From NCBI RefSeq assembly GCF_900110555.1, contig NZ_FOEE01000011.1, positions 105,146 to 169,145 on the forward strand: a stretch of 64,000 nucleotides of DNA. The letters run 5' to 3'. Both the position numbers and the translations under genes were made by a program. The notes under the pieces are model-generated. The model was given only the letters and a program-made list of their open reading frames with translations, did no database searches and had not been told where the DNA came from. This stretch comes from Trujillonella endophytica. Lineage in GTDB: Bacteria > Actinomycetota > Actinomycetes > Mycobacteriales > Geodermatophilaceae. Positions 32,898 through 41,847 of the stretch are shown here, piece by piece; position 1 is the stretch's first letter; each line of letters opens with the position of its first letter.

Positions 32898-34496
32898 GTG
32901 GTGGAGCCGGGGCGGCGGGACGTCGGCGAGCGGTACGAGCTCGGCCGGCTGATCGCCTCCGGCGGGATGGGCCAGGTCTGGCGCGGCACCGACGTGCTGC
33001 TGGGCCGGCCGGTCGCCGTCAAGGTCCTGCGCAGCGAGTACACCGGGGACCCGACGTTCCTCGCCCGGTTCCGCGCGGAGGCCCAGCACGCCGCGGCGTT
33101 GTCGCACCCCAACATCGCCGCGGTCTTCGACTACGGCGAGACCGAGTCCGAGTACGGCGAGACCCTGGCCTACCTGGTCATGGAGCTCGTCGAGGGCGAG
33201 CCGCTGTCGGCGATGCTGCGGCGCGAGGGCCGGCTGGACGCCGACACCACCCTCTCGGTGCTGCAGCAGACCGCCGCCGCGCTGGCCGAGGCGCACCGGG
33301 TCGGGCTGGTCCACCGCGACGTCAAGCCGGGCAACATCCTCGTCTGCCCCGACGGCAGCGTGAAGATCACCGACTTCGGCATCGCCTGGTCGGCCGGCAG
33401 CGTTCCGCTGACCCGCACCGGCCAGGTCATCGGCACCCCGCAGTACCTCTCCCCGGAGCAGGCCGAAGGGCGGCTGGCCACGCCGGCCAGCGACGTCTAC
33501 GCGCTCGGTCTGGTCGGCTACGAGTGCCTGGCCGGCCGTCCGGCCTTCGACGGCGACAACGCGGTCAGCATCGCCCTCAAGCAGCTCCGCGAGGATCCGG
33601 AGCCGCTGTCGGCGGAGCTGCCGAGCGGCGTCCGCACGATGATCATCCGGGCGCTGGCGAAGGACCCCGCGGCCCGGATGCCCGACGGGGCCGCGTTCGA
33701 GGCGGCGGTCGTCGCCACCCGGGCCGGGCGGCCGCTGCCGGACCCGGCGGAGGACACCGGGCTGCGCGCGGTACCGCTCGGGCCGCCGCCCTCCGGCGAC
33801 CGCGATCCTGCCGGGAACCCGCCCGGTGCGCGCCGCAGCCCGCCCCCGGGCCGCCGGCGCGCGAGCTCGCTGCTGGTCCCCGTCGTCGCCCTGCTCCTCG
33901 GCGCGGCGGCCGCCGCGGGCGTGTTCCTCGCGGTGTCCGAGCAGCCGCCCCCCTCGCCGGTCTCCGCCGGGCAGACGCAGGAGGTCGCGACGGTGGTGCT
34001 CACCGCGGCCGACCACGTGGGCCGGCCCGTCGACGACGTCGCCGCCGAGCTGTCGGCGCTCGGCCTGAGCGTGTACCGCCACCCGGAGTTCACCGACGCC
34101 GCCCCGTTCGGCGCCGTGACGCGGCTGGACCCGACGGGCCGCCGGCTCGACCCGGGCGACGACGTCGACGTCTTCTACGCGGTCCCGACCCGTGAGCGCC
34201 CGAGCCGCCCCACCGGCGGGGACGACGCGGGCGACGGCGGGGTGGCCGTGGTCGGCGACGACCAGCCGCTCCCGCCGGGGAACGACCAGCCCGCGCCGCC
34301 GAGCACGACCGCCGGCCCCACCGCGAGCACGACGACCGCGTCCGGCACGGCCACCTCCGCGCCCGCCGGGCCGACGGGTACGTCGACGCCCGCGGAGCCC
34401 ACGGGCACCGCGACGCCCACCGCCACCGCGACCGCCACGCCCACCACGACGGCGGGGGAGACCACGCCGAGCACGGAGGTCGACGCCGTTCCCTAG
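32898..34496 (+). CDS. Membrane Ser/Thr protein kinase with one PASTA-like domain
   Basis: 532 residues. The N-terminal kinase domain (about 8-270) has all key motifs: Gly loop IASGGMGQVW, VAVKVL with ATP Lys, HRDVKPGNIL near 138, DFG as TDFGIAWS near 158, and YLSPEQAEG in place of APE. A basic linker and one membrane helix (about 323-346) precede a single PASTA-like segment (VGRPVDDVAAELSALGL...), then a Pro/Thr/Ala-rich tail. The phosphorylation target is unknown. GTG 32898, possibly GTG 32901, after AGGGGGACC. Close paralogue of the next gene. Confidence 0.93.
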   Translation: MVEPGRRDVGERYELGRLIASGGMGQVWRGTDVLLGRPVAVKVLRSEYTGDPTFLARFRAEAQHAAALSHPNIAAVFDYGETESEYGETLAYLVMELVEGEPLSAMLRREGRLDADTTLSVLQQTAAALAEAHRVGLVHRDVKPGNILVCPDGSVKITDFGIAWSAGSVPLTRTGQVIGTPQYLSPEQAEGRLATPASDVYALGLVGYECLAGRPAFDGDNAVSIALKQLREDPEPLSAELPSGVRTMIIRALAKDPAARMPDGAAFEAAVVATRAGRPLPDPAEDTGLRAVPLGPPPSGDRDPAGNPPGARRSPPPGRRRASSLLVPVVALLLGAAAAAGVFLAVSEQPPPSPVSAGQTQEVATVVLTAADHVGRPVDDVAAELSALGLSVYRHPEFTDAAPFGAVTRLDPTGRRLDPGDDVDVFYAVPTRERPSRPTGGDDAGDGGVAVVGDDQPLPPGNDQPAPPSTTAGPTASTTTASGTATSAPAGPTGTSTPAEPTGTATPTATATATPTTTAGETTPSTEVDAVP

Positions 34497-34596
34497 ATCG
34501 GGCGGTTCGGGCCCCTGTGGCCCGATCGGGCGTTTCCCCGGGGCCGTCCGGTGGCACTCCTCCCAGCGCACGGGGGTGGTGGACGGAGGACAGCGC

Positions 34597-36117
34597 GTGG
34601 GGAGACCGGTTCGTCGCGTTCTCGGCGACCGCTACGAGCTGGTCGAGCTGCTGGCCACCGGCGGCATGGGCCGGGTCTGGCACGCCCGCGACCTGCGGCT
34701 GGGCCGCGCCGTCGCGCTCAAGGTGCTGCGCAGCGAGTACACCGACGACCCGGTGTCCCTGGCGCGCTTCCGGGCCGAGGCCCAGGTCTCGGCCCGGCTG
34801 GACCACCCCAACATCGCCGCGCTGCACGACTACGGCGAGGCCCCGGGCCCCGACGGCGAGGTCTGCGCCTTCCTCGTGATGGAGCTCGTCGCGGGGGAGT
34901 CGCTGGCCGCCCGGCTGGCGCGGGAGCCGCGACCGCCGCTGGAGCTGGTGCTCGACGTGGTCGACCAGACCGCCACCGCGCTGGCCGCGGCACACGCCGC
35001 CGGGGTGGTGCACCGCGACGTCAAGCCGGGCAACGTGCTGCTCGGCGCCGACGGGGTCATCCGCATCACCGACTTCGGCATCGCCTGGTCGGCGACGAGC
35101 GTCCCGCTCACCGGCACCGGGCAGGTCGTGGGAACAGCCGCCTACCTCTCGCCGGAGCAGGCCGAGGGCCGGAAGGCCTCCCCGGCGAGCGACGTCTACG
35201 CCCTCGGCATGGTCGCCTACGAGTGCCTGGCCGGTCGGCGCGCCTTCGACGGGGACAACCCGGTGCAGATCGCGTTGCGGCAGATCCGGGACGTTCCGGC
35301 GCCCCTGCCCGACGACGTGCCGGAGAACGTCCGCCGGCTGGTGGACCGCGCGCTCGTCAAGGACCCCGCCGAGCGCTTCTCGGACGGCGCGGCGGTGCGG
35401 GCCGCCGTCGCCGACGTCCGGGCCGGCCGCCCGCTGGACCCGCTGCCCCGGCCCCCGACGCAGCGCCTCCCGGCGACCGGCGGACCCGCCCGCCGGCGCC
35501 GTCGCCTGCTGCCGGTGGCCACCCTGCTCGTCGGTGCGGGGATCGGCGTCGGGGCGCTGCAACTGGTCGGGGGGCCCGCCGCCGTCGTCCCGCCCGCGGC
35601 GGCCGCGGAGAGCGAGGTGTCGCCCGGCACGCCCGCGGGTGTGGAGGTGCTCGCTGCCGCGTTCGTCGGCCGTCCCGCCGACGACGTGGCGGCGGAGCTG
35701 GTGGGCCTCGGCCTGCAGGTGGCGCGCGTGACCGGGACGACGACGGATGCGGCGCCGGGGCTGGTGACGGCGGTCGGCCCGACGGGCCGGCTCGCGCCCG
35801 GCACGCTGGTCACGCTCACCGTCGCGGCAGCGCCGCCGCCCGCGACCGAGGCGCCGCCCGCCGCGGACGGCACGGTGGGGACGGTCGCCGCCGTCCCCCC
35901 GGCCCCCGCGCCGGCGACGTCGGCAGCGCCGCCGGTGCCCGCCACGGTGCCGGGCACCGGCGGGAACAACGGGAACGGGAACGCGGGCGGCAAAGGCAAC
36001 GGCAACGCGGGCGGGAACGGCAACGGCAACGGCAACGGGAACGGGAACGCGGGCGGCAACGGCAATGCCGGGCGGGGCAACGGGAACGGGAACGGGAACG
36101 GGAACGGGAACGGCTGA
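34597..36117 (+). CDS. Membrane Ser/Thr protein kinase with PASTA-like domain and Asn-Gly repeat tail
   Basis: 506 residues. The kinase domain (about 8-270) has LLATGGMGRVW, VALKVL, HRDVKPGNVLL near 138, TDFGIAWSATS and YLSPEQAEGRKASPASDVYA. One membrane helix follows (about 303-323), then a PASTA-like unit (VGRPADDVAAELVGLGLQVA), an Ala/Pro linker, and a tail of about 50 residues made of Gly-Asn repeats. It is so like the upstream kinase in kinase and PASTA parts that tandem duplication is clear. GTG 34597 has GGAGGA six bases upstream. The extracellular Gly-Asn tail is unusual and may interact with the wall. Confidence 0.93.
   Translation: MGRPVRRVLGDRYELVELLATGGMGRVWHARDLRLGRAVALKVLRSEYTDDPVSLARFRAEAQVSARLDHPNIAALHDYGEAPGPDGEVCAFLVMELVAGESLAARLAREPRPPLELVLDVVDQTATALAAAHAAGVVHRDVKPGNVLLGADGVIRITDFGIAWSATSVPLTGTGQVVGTAAYLSPEQAEGRKASPASDVYALGMVAYECLAGRRAFDGDNPVQIALRQIRDVPAPLPDDVPENVRRLVDRALVKDPAERFSDGAAVRAAVADVRAGRPLDPLPRPPTQRLPATGGPARRRRRLLPVATLLVGAGIGVGALQLVGGPAAVVPPAAAAESEVSPGTPAGVEVLAAAFVGRPADDVAAELVGLGLQVARVTGTTTDAAPGLVTAVGPTGRLAPGTLVTLTVAAAPPPATEAPPAADGTVGTVAAVPPAPAPATSAAPPVPATVPGTGGNNGNGNAGGKGNGNAGGNGNGNGNGNGNAGGNGNAGRGNGNGNGNGNGNG
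35960..36114 (+). repeat. GGGAAC/GGCAAC hexamer repeats encoding a Gly-Asn tail
   Basis: About 25 near-perfect 6-bp units (GGGAAC, GGCAAC, with GCGGGC interruptions) at the 3' end of the second kinase gene. The array is in frame throughout. Such short tandem arrays change length by slippage, so tail length may vary between strains. Confidence 0.9.
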
Positions 36118-36138
36118 GCAGCGCGTCCACCGGCTGCC

Positions 36139-36150
36139 TAAGGTCGTCGC
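36139..36150 (+). promoter_or_regulatory. -10 element of a leaderless cinA promoter
   Basis: TAAGGT hexamer at 36139-36144 followed by six bases and the GTG start at 36151. In actinobacteria this spacing places the transcription start at the start codon. No Shine-Dalgarno is present. Confidence 0.6.
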
Positions 36151-37434
36151 GTGGGTACGCGCGCGGGCATCGTCGTCACCGGCACCGAGGTGCTCACCGG
36201 TCGGGTGACCGACCGCAACGGGCCGTGGCTGGCCGAGCAGCTGCGCCGGCGGGGGCTGGACGTCGCCGCGGTCGTGGTGGTCGGTGACCGCCCGGAGGAC
36301 CTGCAGGCCGCGCTGGACTTCCTCGCCGGCTCCGGCGCCGACCTGCTGATCACCACCGGCGGCCTCGGCCCCACCGCCGACGACCTCACCGCCCAGGTGG
36401 TCGGCGACTGGCACGGGCGCCCGTCGGAGGTCGATCCGGAGCTCGAGTCGCGGGTCGCCGCGATCGTGGCCCGGCTGACCGCCCGGCGCGGCTGGCGGGT
36501 CGACCCGGCCGCCCAGGCCGCGGGCGTCGCCAAGCAGGCGCGGGTGCCCGCCGGCGCCACCGTGCTCGAACCGGTCGGCACGGCGCCCGGGCTCGTGGTG
36601 CCGCCCGCCGAGGGGCGCAGCGGCCCGCCGGTCGTGGTCCTCCCCGGGCCGCCGCCGGAGCTGCAGGGCATGTGGCCGGCAGCCCTGGCCGCCGCGCCGG
36701 TGGCCGGGGTGCTCGCCGGCGGCGCGGAGCTGCGGCAGGAGACGGTGCGCCTGTGGGGCACGCTGGAGGCCCAGCTGGCGGCCACCCTGCGCGACGCCGA
36801 GCCCGAGCTCGCCGGCCTGGAGATCACCACCTGCCTGCGGGACGGCGAGCTGGAGATCGTCACCCGCTTCGGGCCGGACGCCCAGCCGGCGTACGACGAG
36901 CTGGCGGCGCTGCTGACCGCGGAGTACGGGGACACCCTCTACTCGACCGGACCGACCGTCGACGACCTGGTCGCCGGCGCGCTGGAGAGCCGGGGCCTGA
37001 CGATCGCCACCGCCGAGTCGTGCACCGGGGGTCTCCTGGTCGCCCGGCTCACCGAGCGCCCCGGCTCCTCGGCGTGGGTGCTGGGCGGGGTCTGCTCCTA
37101 CGCCAACTCGGCGAAGGAGGCGATGGTCGACGTCCCGACGGCGATGCTGGCCGAGCACGGCGCCGTCAGCCCGCAGGTGGCCCGGGCCCTCGCCGACGGC
37201 GCGCGGGCCCGGTTCGGCGCCGACGTCGGGGTGGGCATCACGGGCGTCGCCGGCCCGGGTGGCGGCTCGGCCGACAAGCCCGTGGGCACCGTGCACCTGT
37301 GCGCCGTGGGACCCGACGCCGTCGTGGCGCGGTCGGTGCGCCTGCCCGGCTCGCGGTCGGCGGTGCGCGAGCGCTCCGTCGTCCTGGCGATGCAGATGCT
37401 GCGCGAGCTCCTGCTGGGCGGCCCGCCGGCGTGA
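36151..37434 (+). CDS. cinA: CinA family protein (competence/damage-inducible; NMN deamidase)
   Basis: 427 residues, full-length two-domain CinA. The N-terminal molybdopterin-binding-like domain (about 1-170) has GIVVTGTEVLTGRVTDRNG and ITTGGLGPTADDLT. The C-terminal CinA/PncC domain (about 275-425) has TIATAESCTGGLLVARLTE and GVGITGVAGPGGGS. CinA hydrolyses ADP-ribose and deamidates nicotinamide mononucleotide in pyridine nucleotide salvage. Apparently leaderless; overlaps the next gene by four bases. Confidence 0.94.
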   Translation: MGTRAGIVVTGTEVLTGRVTDRNGPWLAEQLRRRGLDVAAVVVVGDRPEDLQAALDFLAGSGADLLITTGGLGPTADDLTAQVVGDWHGRPSEVDPELESRVAAIVARLTARRGWRVDPAAQAAGVAKQARVPAGATVLEPVGTAPGLVVPPAEGRSGPPVVVLPGPPPELQGMWPAALAAAPVAGVLAGGAELRQETVRLWGTLEAQLAATLRDAEPELAGLEITTCLRDGELEIVTRFGPDAQPAYDELAALLTAEYGDTLYSTGPTVDDLVAGALESRGLTIATAESCTGGLLVARLTERPGSSAWVLGGVCSYANSAKEAMVDVPTAMLAEHGAVSPQVARALADGARARFGADVGVGITGVAGPGGGSADKPVGTVHLCAVGPDAVVARSVRLPGSRSAVRERSVVLAMQMLRELLLGGPPA

Positions 37435-37817
37435 CGACGACGACCCTCCACGCGACCGGCCCGCTCGGCCCGGCCCAGGTGTGGGACCGCTACCTGTTCC
37501 TGGACCGCTGGCCGGCGTGGGCTCCGCAGATCACGGGCGTCGACTGCGCCGAGCGGGTGCTGACCGCCGGCGCGCGGGGCCGGGTGCGCGCGCCGCTGGG
37601 CGTGCGGCTGCCCTTCACGATCGAGGCGGTCGACCCGCGCGCCCGCTCGTGGTCGTGGACGGTCGCCGTGGGCCCGCTCCGGCTGCACCTGCACCACTGG
37701 GTCGCCGACGGCCCGGGGGGCGGCACGACCGCCGGGCTGCGCACGTCCGGGCCGGCGCCCCTGGTGCTGGGGTACGCCCCGGCGGCGTCCTGGGCGCTGC
37801 GCCGGCTGGTGCGCTGA
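37431..37817 (+). CDS. SRPBCC (START-like) family protein
   Basis: 128 residues with the START-like beta-grip: N-terminal VWDRYLFLDRWPAWAPQI, central strands GVRLPFTIEAVDPRARSW, and a C-terminal helix APAASWALRRLVR. This resembles the CoxG/polyketide-cyclase-2 group that binds hydrophobic ligands. GTG 37431 overlaps the cinA stop, so it is co-translated with cinA; functional reason unknown. Confidence 0.8.
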   Translation: MTTTTLHATGPLGPAQVWDRYLFLDRWPAWAPQITGVDCAERVLTAGARGRVRAPLGVRLPFTIEAVDPRARSWSWTVAVGPLRLHLHHWVADGPGGGTTAGLRTSGPAPLVLGYAPAASWALRRLVR

Positions 37818-37829
37818 CCCGGCGCGCGG

Positions 37830-37843
37830 GTTCCACGTGGAAC
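37830..37843. other. parS-like palindrome 2
   Basis: Perfect palindrome GTTCCACGTGGAAC, identical to the core of the site at 12002-12015, lying in the intergenic gap 25 bases upstream of the aidB-like gene. It is one substitution per half-site from the ParB consensus. It also sits about where a -35 element would lie for the -10 TACCGT at 37856. Confidence 0.7.
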
Positions 37844-37855
37844 GCCGCGCCGTCC

Positions 37856-37867
37856 TACCGTGCTCGC
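37856..37867 (+). promoter_or_regulatory. -10 element of a leaderless aidB-like promoter
   Basis: TACCGT at 37856-37861, then six bases to ATG 37868. The arrangement predicts a leaderless transcript and leaves the palindrome at 37830-37843 in the -35 area. Confidence 0.55.
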
Positions 37868-39487
37868 ATGAGCGCCACCCACGAGGTCACCAACCAGGTG
37901 CCGCCGCTGGCCGGGCACGACCCGATCGCCGGGGACGCCGCCCTCGCCGAGGCCTGCGTGCGGCACGCGGACGCCGCCACCCTCGCGTCGCTGGCCGAGC
38001 TGGGGGCGGTCGCCGGCAGCGAGCAGGCCCGCGAGTGGGGCCGGCTGGCCGACGAGAACCGGCCGGTGCTGCGCACCCACGACCGGTACGGCACGCGCAT
38101 CGACGAGGTCGAGTTCCACCCGGCCTGGCACGAGCTGATGCGGACGGCGTTCGCCTCCGGCCTGGCGGGCGCGCCCTGGGCCGACCAGGACCCGCACGCC
38201 CACGTCCGCCGCGCCGCCGGCTACCTCGGCTGGACGCAGGTCGAGATGGGCCACGGCTGCCCGGTGACGATGACCTACGCGGCCGTTCCGGCGCTGCGCG
38301 CGACCCCGGAGCTCGCCGCCGTCTACGAGCCGGGGCTGACCGGCACGGGCTACGCGTTCGGCCTCACCGCGCCGGCGGCCAAGCCGGGGCTGGTGGCGGG
38401 CATGGGCATGACCGAGAAGCAGGGCGGCTCCGACGTCCGGTCCAACACCACCCGCGCCGTGCCGTGCGCCGACGACACGTACGCGTTGACCGGCCACAAG
38501 TGGTTCACCTCCGCGCCGATGAGCGACCTGTTCCTCGTCCTGGCGCAGCTGCCCGAGGGCGTCTCCTGCTTCCTGGTGCCGCGGGTGCTCCCCGACGGCA
38601 GCCGCAACGTGTTCCGGCTGCAGCGGCTCAAGGACAAGCTGGGCGACCGGGCCAACGCCTCCAGCGAGGTGGAGTTCGACGGGACGACGGGCTGGCTGGT
38701 GGGGGAGGCCGGCCGCGGCGTCCCCACGATCATCGAGATGGTCAACACGACCCGGCTGGACTGCGTGCTGGGGTCGGCCGCCACGGTCCGGGCCGCGCTC
38801 ACGCAGGCGCTGCACCACGCGCGGCACCGGCGCGCCTTCGGCGCCCTGCTGGTGGACCAGCCGCTGATGCAGAACGTGCTGGCCGACCTCGCCGTGGAGA
38901 GCGAGGCGGCGACGGCGCTGGCGATCCGGCTGGCCGCCGCGGTCGACGGCGGCGAGTCGGCGTTCCTGCGCCTCGCGGGGGCGGCGGCGAAGTTCTGGGT
39001 GTGCAAGCGCGCGCCGGGCGTCGTCGCCGAGGCCCTCGAGGTCCTCGGGGGCAACGGCTACGTGGAGGAGTCGGGCATGCCGCGGCTCTACCGGCAGGCG
39101 CCGCTGAACTCGATCTGGGAGGGCTCGGGCAACGTCATCGCGCTCGACGTGCTCCGGGCACTGGGCCGCTCCGGCGAGTCGCTGGCCGCGGTGACGGCGG
39201 AGCTCGAGCTCGCCCGCGGCGCCGACGCGCGCTACGACGCGGCCGTGGAGCGGCTCCGGGGGGAGCTCGGCGACCGCGACGGCCTGGACCTGCGGGCCCG
39301 GCGGGTGGCCGGGCAGCTGGCGCTGTGCCTGCAGGCGTCGCTGCTGCTGCGGTACGCGCCCGACGAGGTCGCCGGCACGTTCTGCGCCACCCGGCTGGGC
39401 GGCGACTGGGGCGCCGTGCTGGGCACTCTCCCCGCGGGGACGCCGGTCGGGCGGATCGTCGAGCGGGCCGTGGTCGCGCCCGGCTGA
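37868..39487 (+). CDS. aidB: AidB/isovaleryl-CoA dehydrogenase-like acyl-CoA dehydrogenase
   Basis: 539 residues, longer than ordinary acyl-CoA dehydrogenases because of the extra C-terminal helical domain of the AidB group. Signatures: GMGMTEKQGGSDVRSNTTRA, ALTGHKWFTSAPMSD, LGGNGYVEESGMPRLYRQ and SIWEGSGNVIALDVLRAL. E. coli AidB is a flavoprotein of the adaptive alkylation response that binds DNA; enzymatic role is uncertain. Start ATG 37868 fits the leaderless promoter. Confidence 0.92.
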   Translation: MSATHEVTNQVPPLAGHDPIAGDAALAEACVRHADAATLASLAELGAVAGSEQAREWGRLADENRPVLRTHDRYGTRIDEVEFHPAWHELMRTAFASGLAGAPWADQDPHAHVRRAAGYLGWTQVEMGHGCPVTMTYAAVPALRATPELAAVYEPGLTGTGYAFGLTAPAAKPGLVAGMGMTEKQGGSDVRSNTTRAVPCADDTYALTGHKWFTSAPMSDLFLVLAQLPEGVSCFLVPRVLPDGSRNVFRLQRLKDKLGDRANASSEVEFDGTTGWLVGEAGRGVPTIIEMVNTTRLDCVLGSAATVRAALTQALHHARHRRAFGALLVDQPLMQNVLADLAVESEAATALAIRLAAAVDGGESAFLRLAGAAAKFWVCKRAPGVVAEALEVLGGNGYVEESGMPRLYRQAPLNSIWEGSGNVIALDVLRALGRSGESLAAVTAELELARGADARYDAAVERLRGELGDRDGLDLRARRVAGQLALCLQASLLLRYAPDEVAGTFCATRLGGDWGAVLGTLPAGTPVGRIVERAVVAPG

Positions 39488-39628
39488 CTCGCCCTGCCCC
39501 GGGACGTCGGCGTGCCACTACTCTCGGAGATGCGTCGGACTCCGTGCCGTCGTGGGCCTCCGTCGTTCGGGCACGGCGGGCCCGGAGCACGGGGACCGAG
39601 CTCCGCAGGGGGAGAAGGAAGCGGGCGA

Positions 39629-41716
39629 GTGCACCGAGACGACGGCGTGGTTCCGCCCGCGCAGGGCGATCTCTTGGCGACGGTCCCCGATGCCGTCTAC
39701 CACCTCGACCGCGGGTGGCAGATCACCTACCTGAACGCCGCGGTCGAGGAGCTCGTGGAGCGCCGGGCCGAGGATCTGCTGGGCCGGCACCTCTTCGACG
39801 CCTTCCCCGCGCTGCGCGGCAGCGAGCTGGAACGCCGGCTGTCGGCGGTCCTCGCCGACGGGGAACCGCGGAGCTTCGAGTTCCGCTACGAGCCGGCGAA
39901 CCGCTGGTTCGAGGTGCGCGCCTTCGCCGACCCGCTCGGCCTGTCGATCTTCTTCCGGGACGTCGACGCCGACCGCCGGGCCCGCACCGAGCAGGCCGAG
40001 GAACTGCGGCTGCTGACGGCCGTCCTCGACGCGCTGCCCTCGCCCACGGCGCTGCTCGACACCGACGGGCGGATCCTGACCATGAACCGGGTCTGGACCA
40101 GCAGCGCGAAGGGGCTGCGGGAGTCCGGCGCGTACGGCGGCAAGGTCGGCGACCACTACCTGGACCTGATGAGCCAGGGGCTGCGCGACAGCGACCGCCA
40201 GGCCATCGCGGCCGGCGTGGGTGGCCTGCTCGCCGGTCCCGCGCCCGTGTTCACCTATGACTTCCCGCACCCCGTGGGCGGCCGGACGGTGTGGCTGCGC
40301 CTCCAGGCCGCGCGCGTGGAGCCCACCGGGCAGGTCGTGATGGCCAACACCGACATCACCGAGCGGATGGGGCACCTCGAGGAGCTGGCCTGGCGGGCCA
40401 CCCACGACGACCTCACGGGCCTGCCCAACCGCGGTCACCTGCTCGAGCTGACCGCGGCGGCGCTCGCCGAGGACCCCATGCAGACGGCGCTGCTCTTCCT
40501 CGACCTCGACGGGTTCAAGACGGTCAACGACTCCCTCGGGCACGAGGTCGGCGACGAGCTGCTGCGCGAGGTGGGCACCCGGCTCGCCGCCCAGGTCCGC
40601 CCGGACGACGCGGTGGGCCGGCTGGGCGGCGACCAGTTCCTGGTGCTCGCCCGCGAGTGCGACATGTCCGAGGCCGCCGCGCTGGCCTTCCGGCTGCAGC
40701 AGTCGTTCGCCGCGCCCTTCGTGGCCGAGGGCATCTCGGTGCCGCTGTCGGCCAGCATCGGCGTCGCCGTCGGGCAGCGCGGGCAGCGCCAGGCGCACCA
40801 GCTGCTCAGCGACGCCGATGCCGCGGCGTACGCCGCCAAGGGCTCGGGCCGGGACCGCATCCACCTGTTCTCGCCCGGGCTCCGGGACGCCGCTCGCTGG
40901 CGGCTGGAGGTGGCCAACGCCCTGCGCGACGGCGCGCAGGACCAGCTCGTCGTCCACTACCAGCCGGTCGTGCGCATGGACACCGGCGCCATCGACGGCG
41001 TCGAGGCGCTGCTGCGCTGGCAGCACCCCGAGCGCGGGCTGCTCAGCCCGGACGCGTTCCTCTCCGTGGCCGAGGAGACCGGTCAGCTCATCCCGATCAC
41101 CCGGTGGCTGCTGGGGGAGACGACGCGTCAGGCCGCGGAGTGGGCGTCGCGCGGGCTGGCCCTGCGGATGTCGGTCAACATCAGCGCCCGGCACTTCTCC
41201 GCGGAGACGCTGGTGCGCGACGTCCGGGTCGCGCTGCACGACTCGGGTCTGGCGCCCGACCAGCTGATCCTCGAGCTCACCGAGACCAGCGTCGCCGAGG
41301 ACCCGACCCGCGCCGAGGACCAGCTCTCCGTGCTGCGCAACTCCGGCGTCCGGGTGGCCATCGACGACTTCGGCACCGGCTGGTCGTCGCTGGCGCAGCT
41401 CATGGCGCTGCCGATCGGCACGCTGAAGATCGACCGGTCGCTGCTGACCGCCGCGCAGCGCCTGGCCTCCGGCGGCCAGGGCGCGGTCCTGGCCGCGATC
41501 GTGGCCCTCACCCGCACCCTCGGCATCCGGTCGGTGGCCGAGGGCGTGGAGACCGCCGAGCACCTGCAGATGGTGCGCGACGCGGGCTGCGACCTGGCCC
41601 AGGGCTACCTGCTGGCCCGGCCCATGCCGGCGAGCGAGATCTGGGGATGGGTCGGGCGGGTGGAGGCCGCCGGGGGCGACTCCTGCGCGCTGGCACTGTC
41701 GGGGTCCCTGCGATAG
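39629..41716 (+). CDS. PAS-PAS-GGDEF-EAL c-di-GMP signalling protein
   Basis: 695 residues, soluble. Two PAS domains (about 15-115 and 120-245), GGDEF (about 255-415), EAL (about 430-680). The cyclase motif is [12 protein letters not shown]: Gln replaces the Glu of GGDEF, so synthesis activity is doubtful. The phosphodiesterase domain looks intact: GVEALLRW (EAL), [28 protein letters not shown] and EGVETAEH. Net activity is therefore probably c-di-GMP breakdown tuned by the PAS sensors. GTG 39629 follows a GAGAAGGAAG site; an upstream start would add an unconserved leader. Confidence 0.92.
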   Translation: MHRDDGVVPPAQGDLLATVPDAVYHLDRGWQITYLNAAVEELVERRAEDLLGRHLFDAFPALRGSELERRLSAVLADGEPRSFEFRYEPANRWFEVRAFADPLGLSIFFRDVDADRRARTEQAEELRLLTAVLDALPSPTALLDTDGRILTMNRVWTSSAKGLRESGAYGGKVGDHYLDLMSQGLRDSDRQAIAAGVGGLLAGPAPVFTYDFPHPVGGRTVWLRLQAARVEPTGQVVMANTDITERMGHLEELAWRATHDDLTGLPNRGHLLELTAAALAEDPMQTALLFLDLDGFKTVNDSLGHEVGDELLREVGTRLAAQVRPDDAVGRLGGDQFLVLARECDMSEAAALAFRLQQSFAAPFVAEGISVPLSASIGVAVGQRGQRQAHQLLSDADAAAYAAKGSGRDRIHLFSPGLRDAARWRLEVANALRDGAQDQLVVHYQPVVRMDTGAIDGVEALLRWQHPERGLLSPDAFLSVAEETGQLIPITRWLLGETTRQAAEWASRGLALRMSVNISARHFSAETLVRDVRVALHDSGLAPDQLILELTETSVAEDPTRAEDQLSVLRNSGVRVAIDDFGTGWSSLAQLMALPIGTLKIDRSLLTAAQRLASGGQGAVLAAIVALTRTLGIRSVAEGVETAEHLQMVRDAGCDLAQGYLLARPMPASEIWGWVGRVEAAGGDSCALALSGSLR

Positions 41717-41784
41717 AGGCTCCCGTGCTCCCCACCCCTCCCGGACTCGCGGCGGGCCCCGGCACGGGGGCCGGACCGGTGGCG

Positions 41785-41820
41785 CGGCGGCGGGCGCGCT
41801 CCCCGGGGGGCGCGCCGCCG
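41785..41820 (+). terminator. GC hairpin after the GGDEF-EAL gene
   Basis: CGGCGGGCGCGC and GGCGCGCCGCCG form a long stem, with one bulge, around a CCCCGGGG-rich loop. It lies between the EAL-protein stop and the NYN gene and probably ends or weakens read-through. Confidence 0.6.
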
Positions 41821-41847
41821 GAGACGCCGACGGGGCACACTGCCCCC

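Noticed and set aside
35960..36114. Short regular repeats considered as a CRISPR array
   Set aside because: Units are six bases with no spacers and stay in frame as Gly-Asn codons of a kinase gene.
34090..37296. Long open frame on the minus strand opposite the second kinase and cinA
   Set aside because: No recognisable domain; the opposite strand carries complete kinase and CinA motifs.
41717..41847. Possible small gene between the EAL and NYN genes
   Set aside because: The stretch is dominated by hairpin-forming GC repeats and has no ribosome site with a sustained frame.
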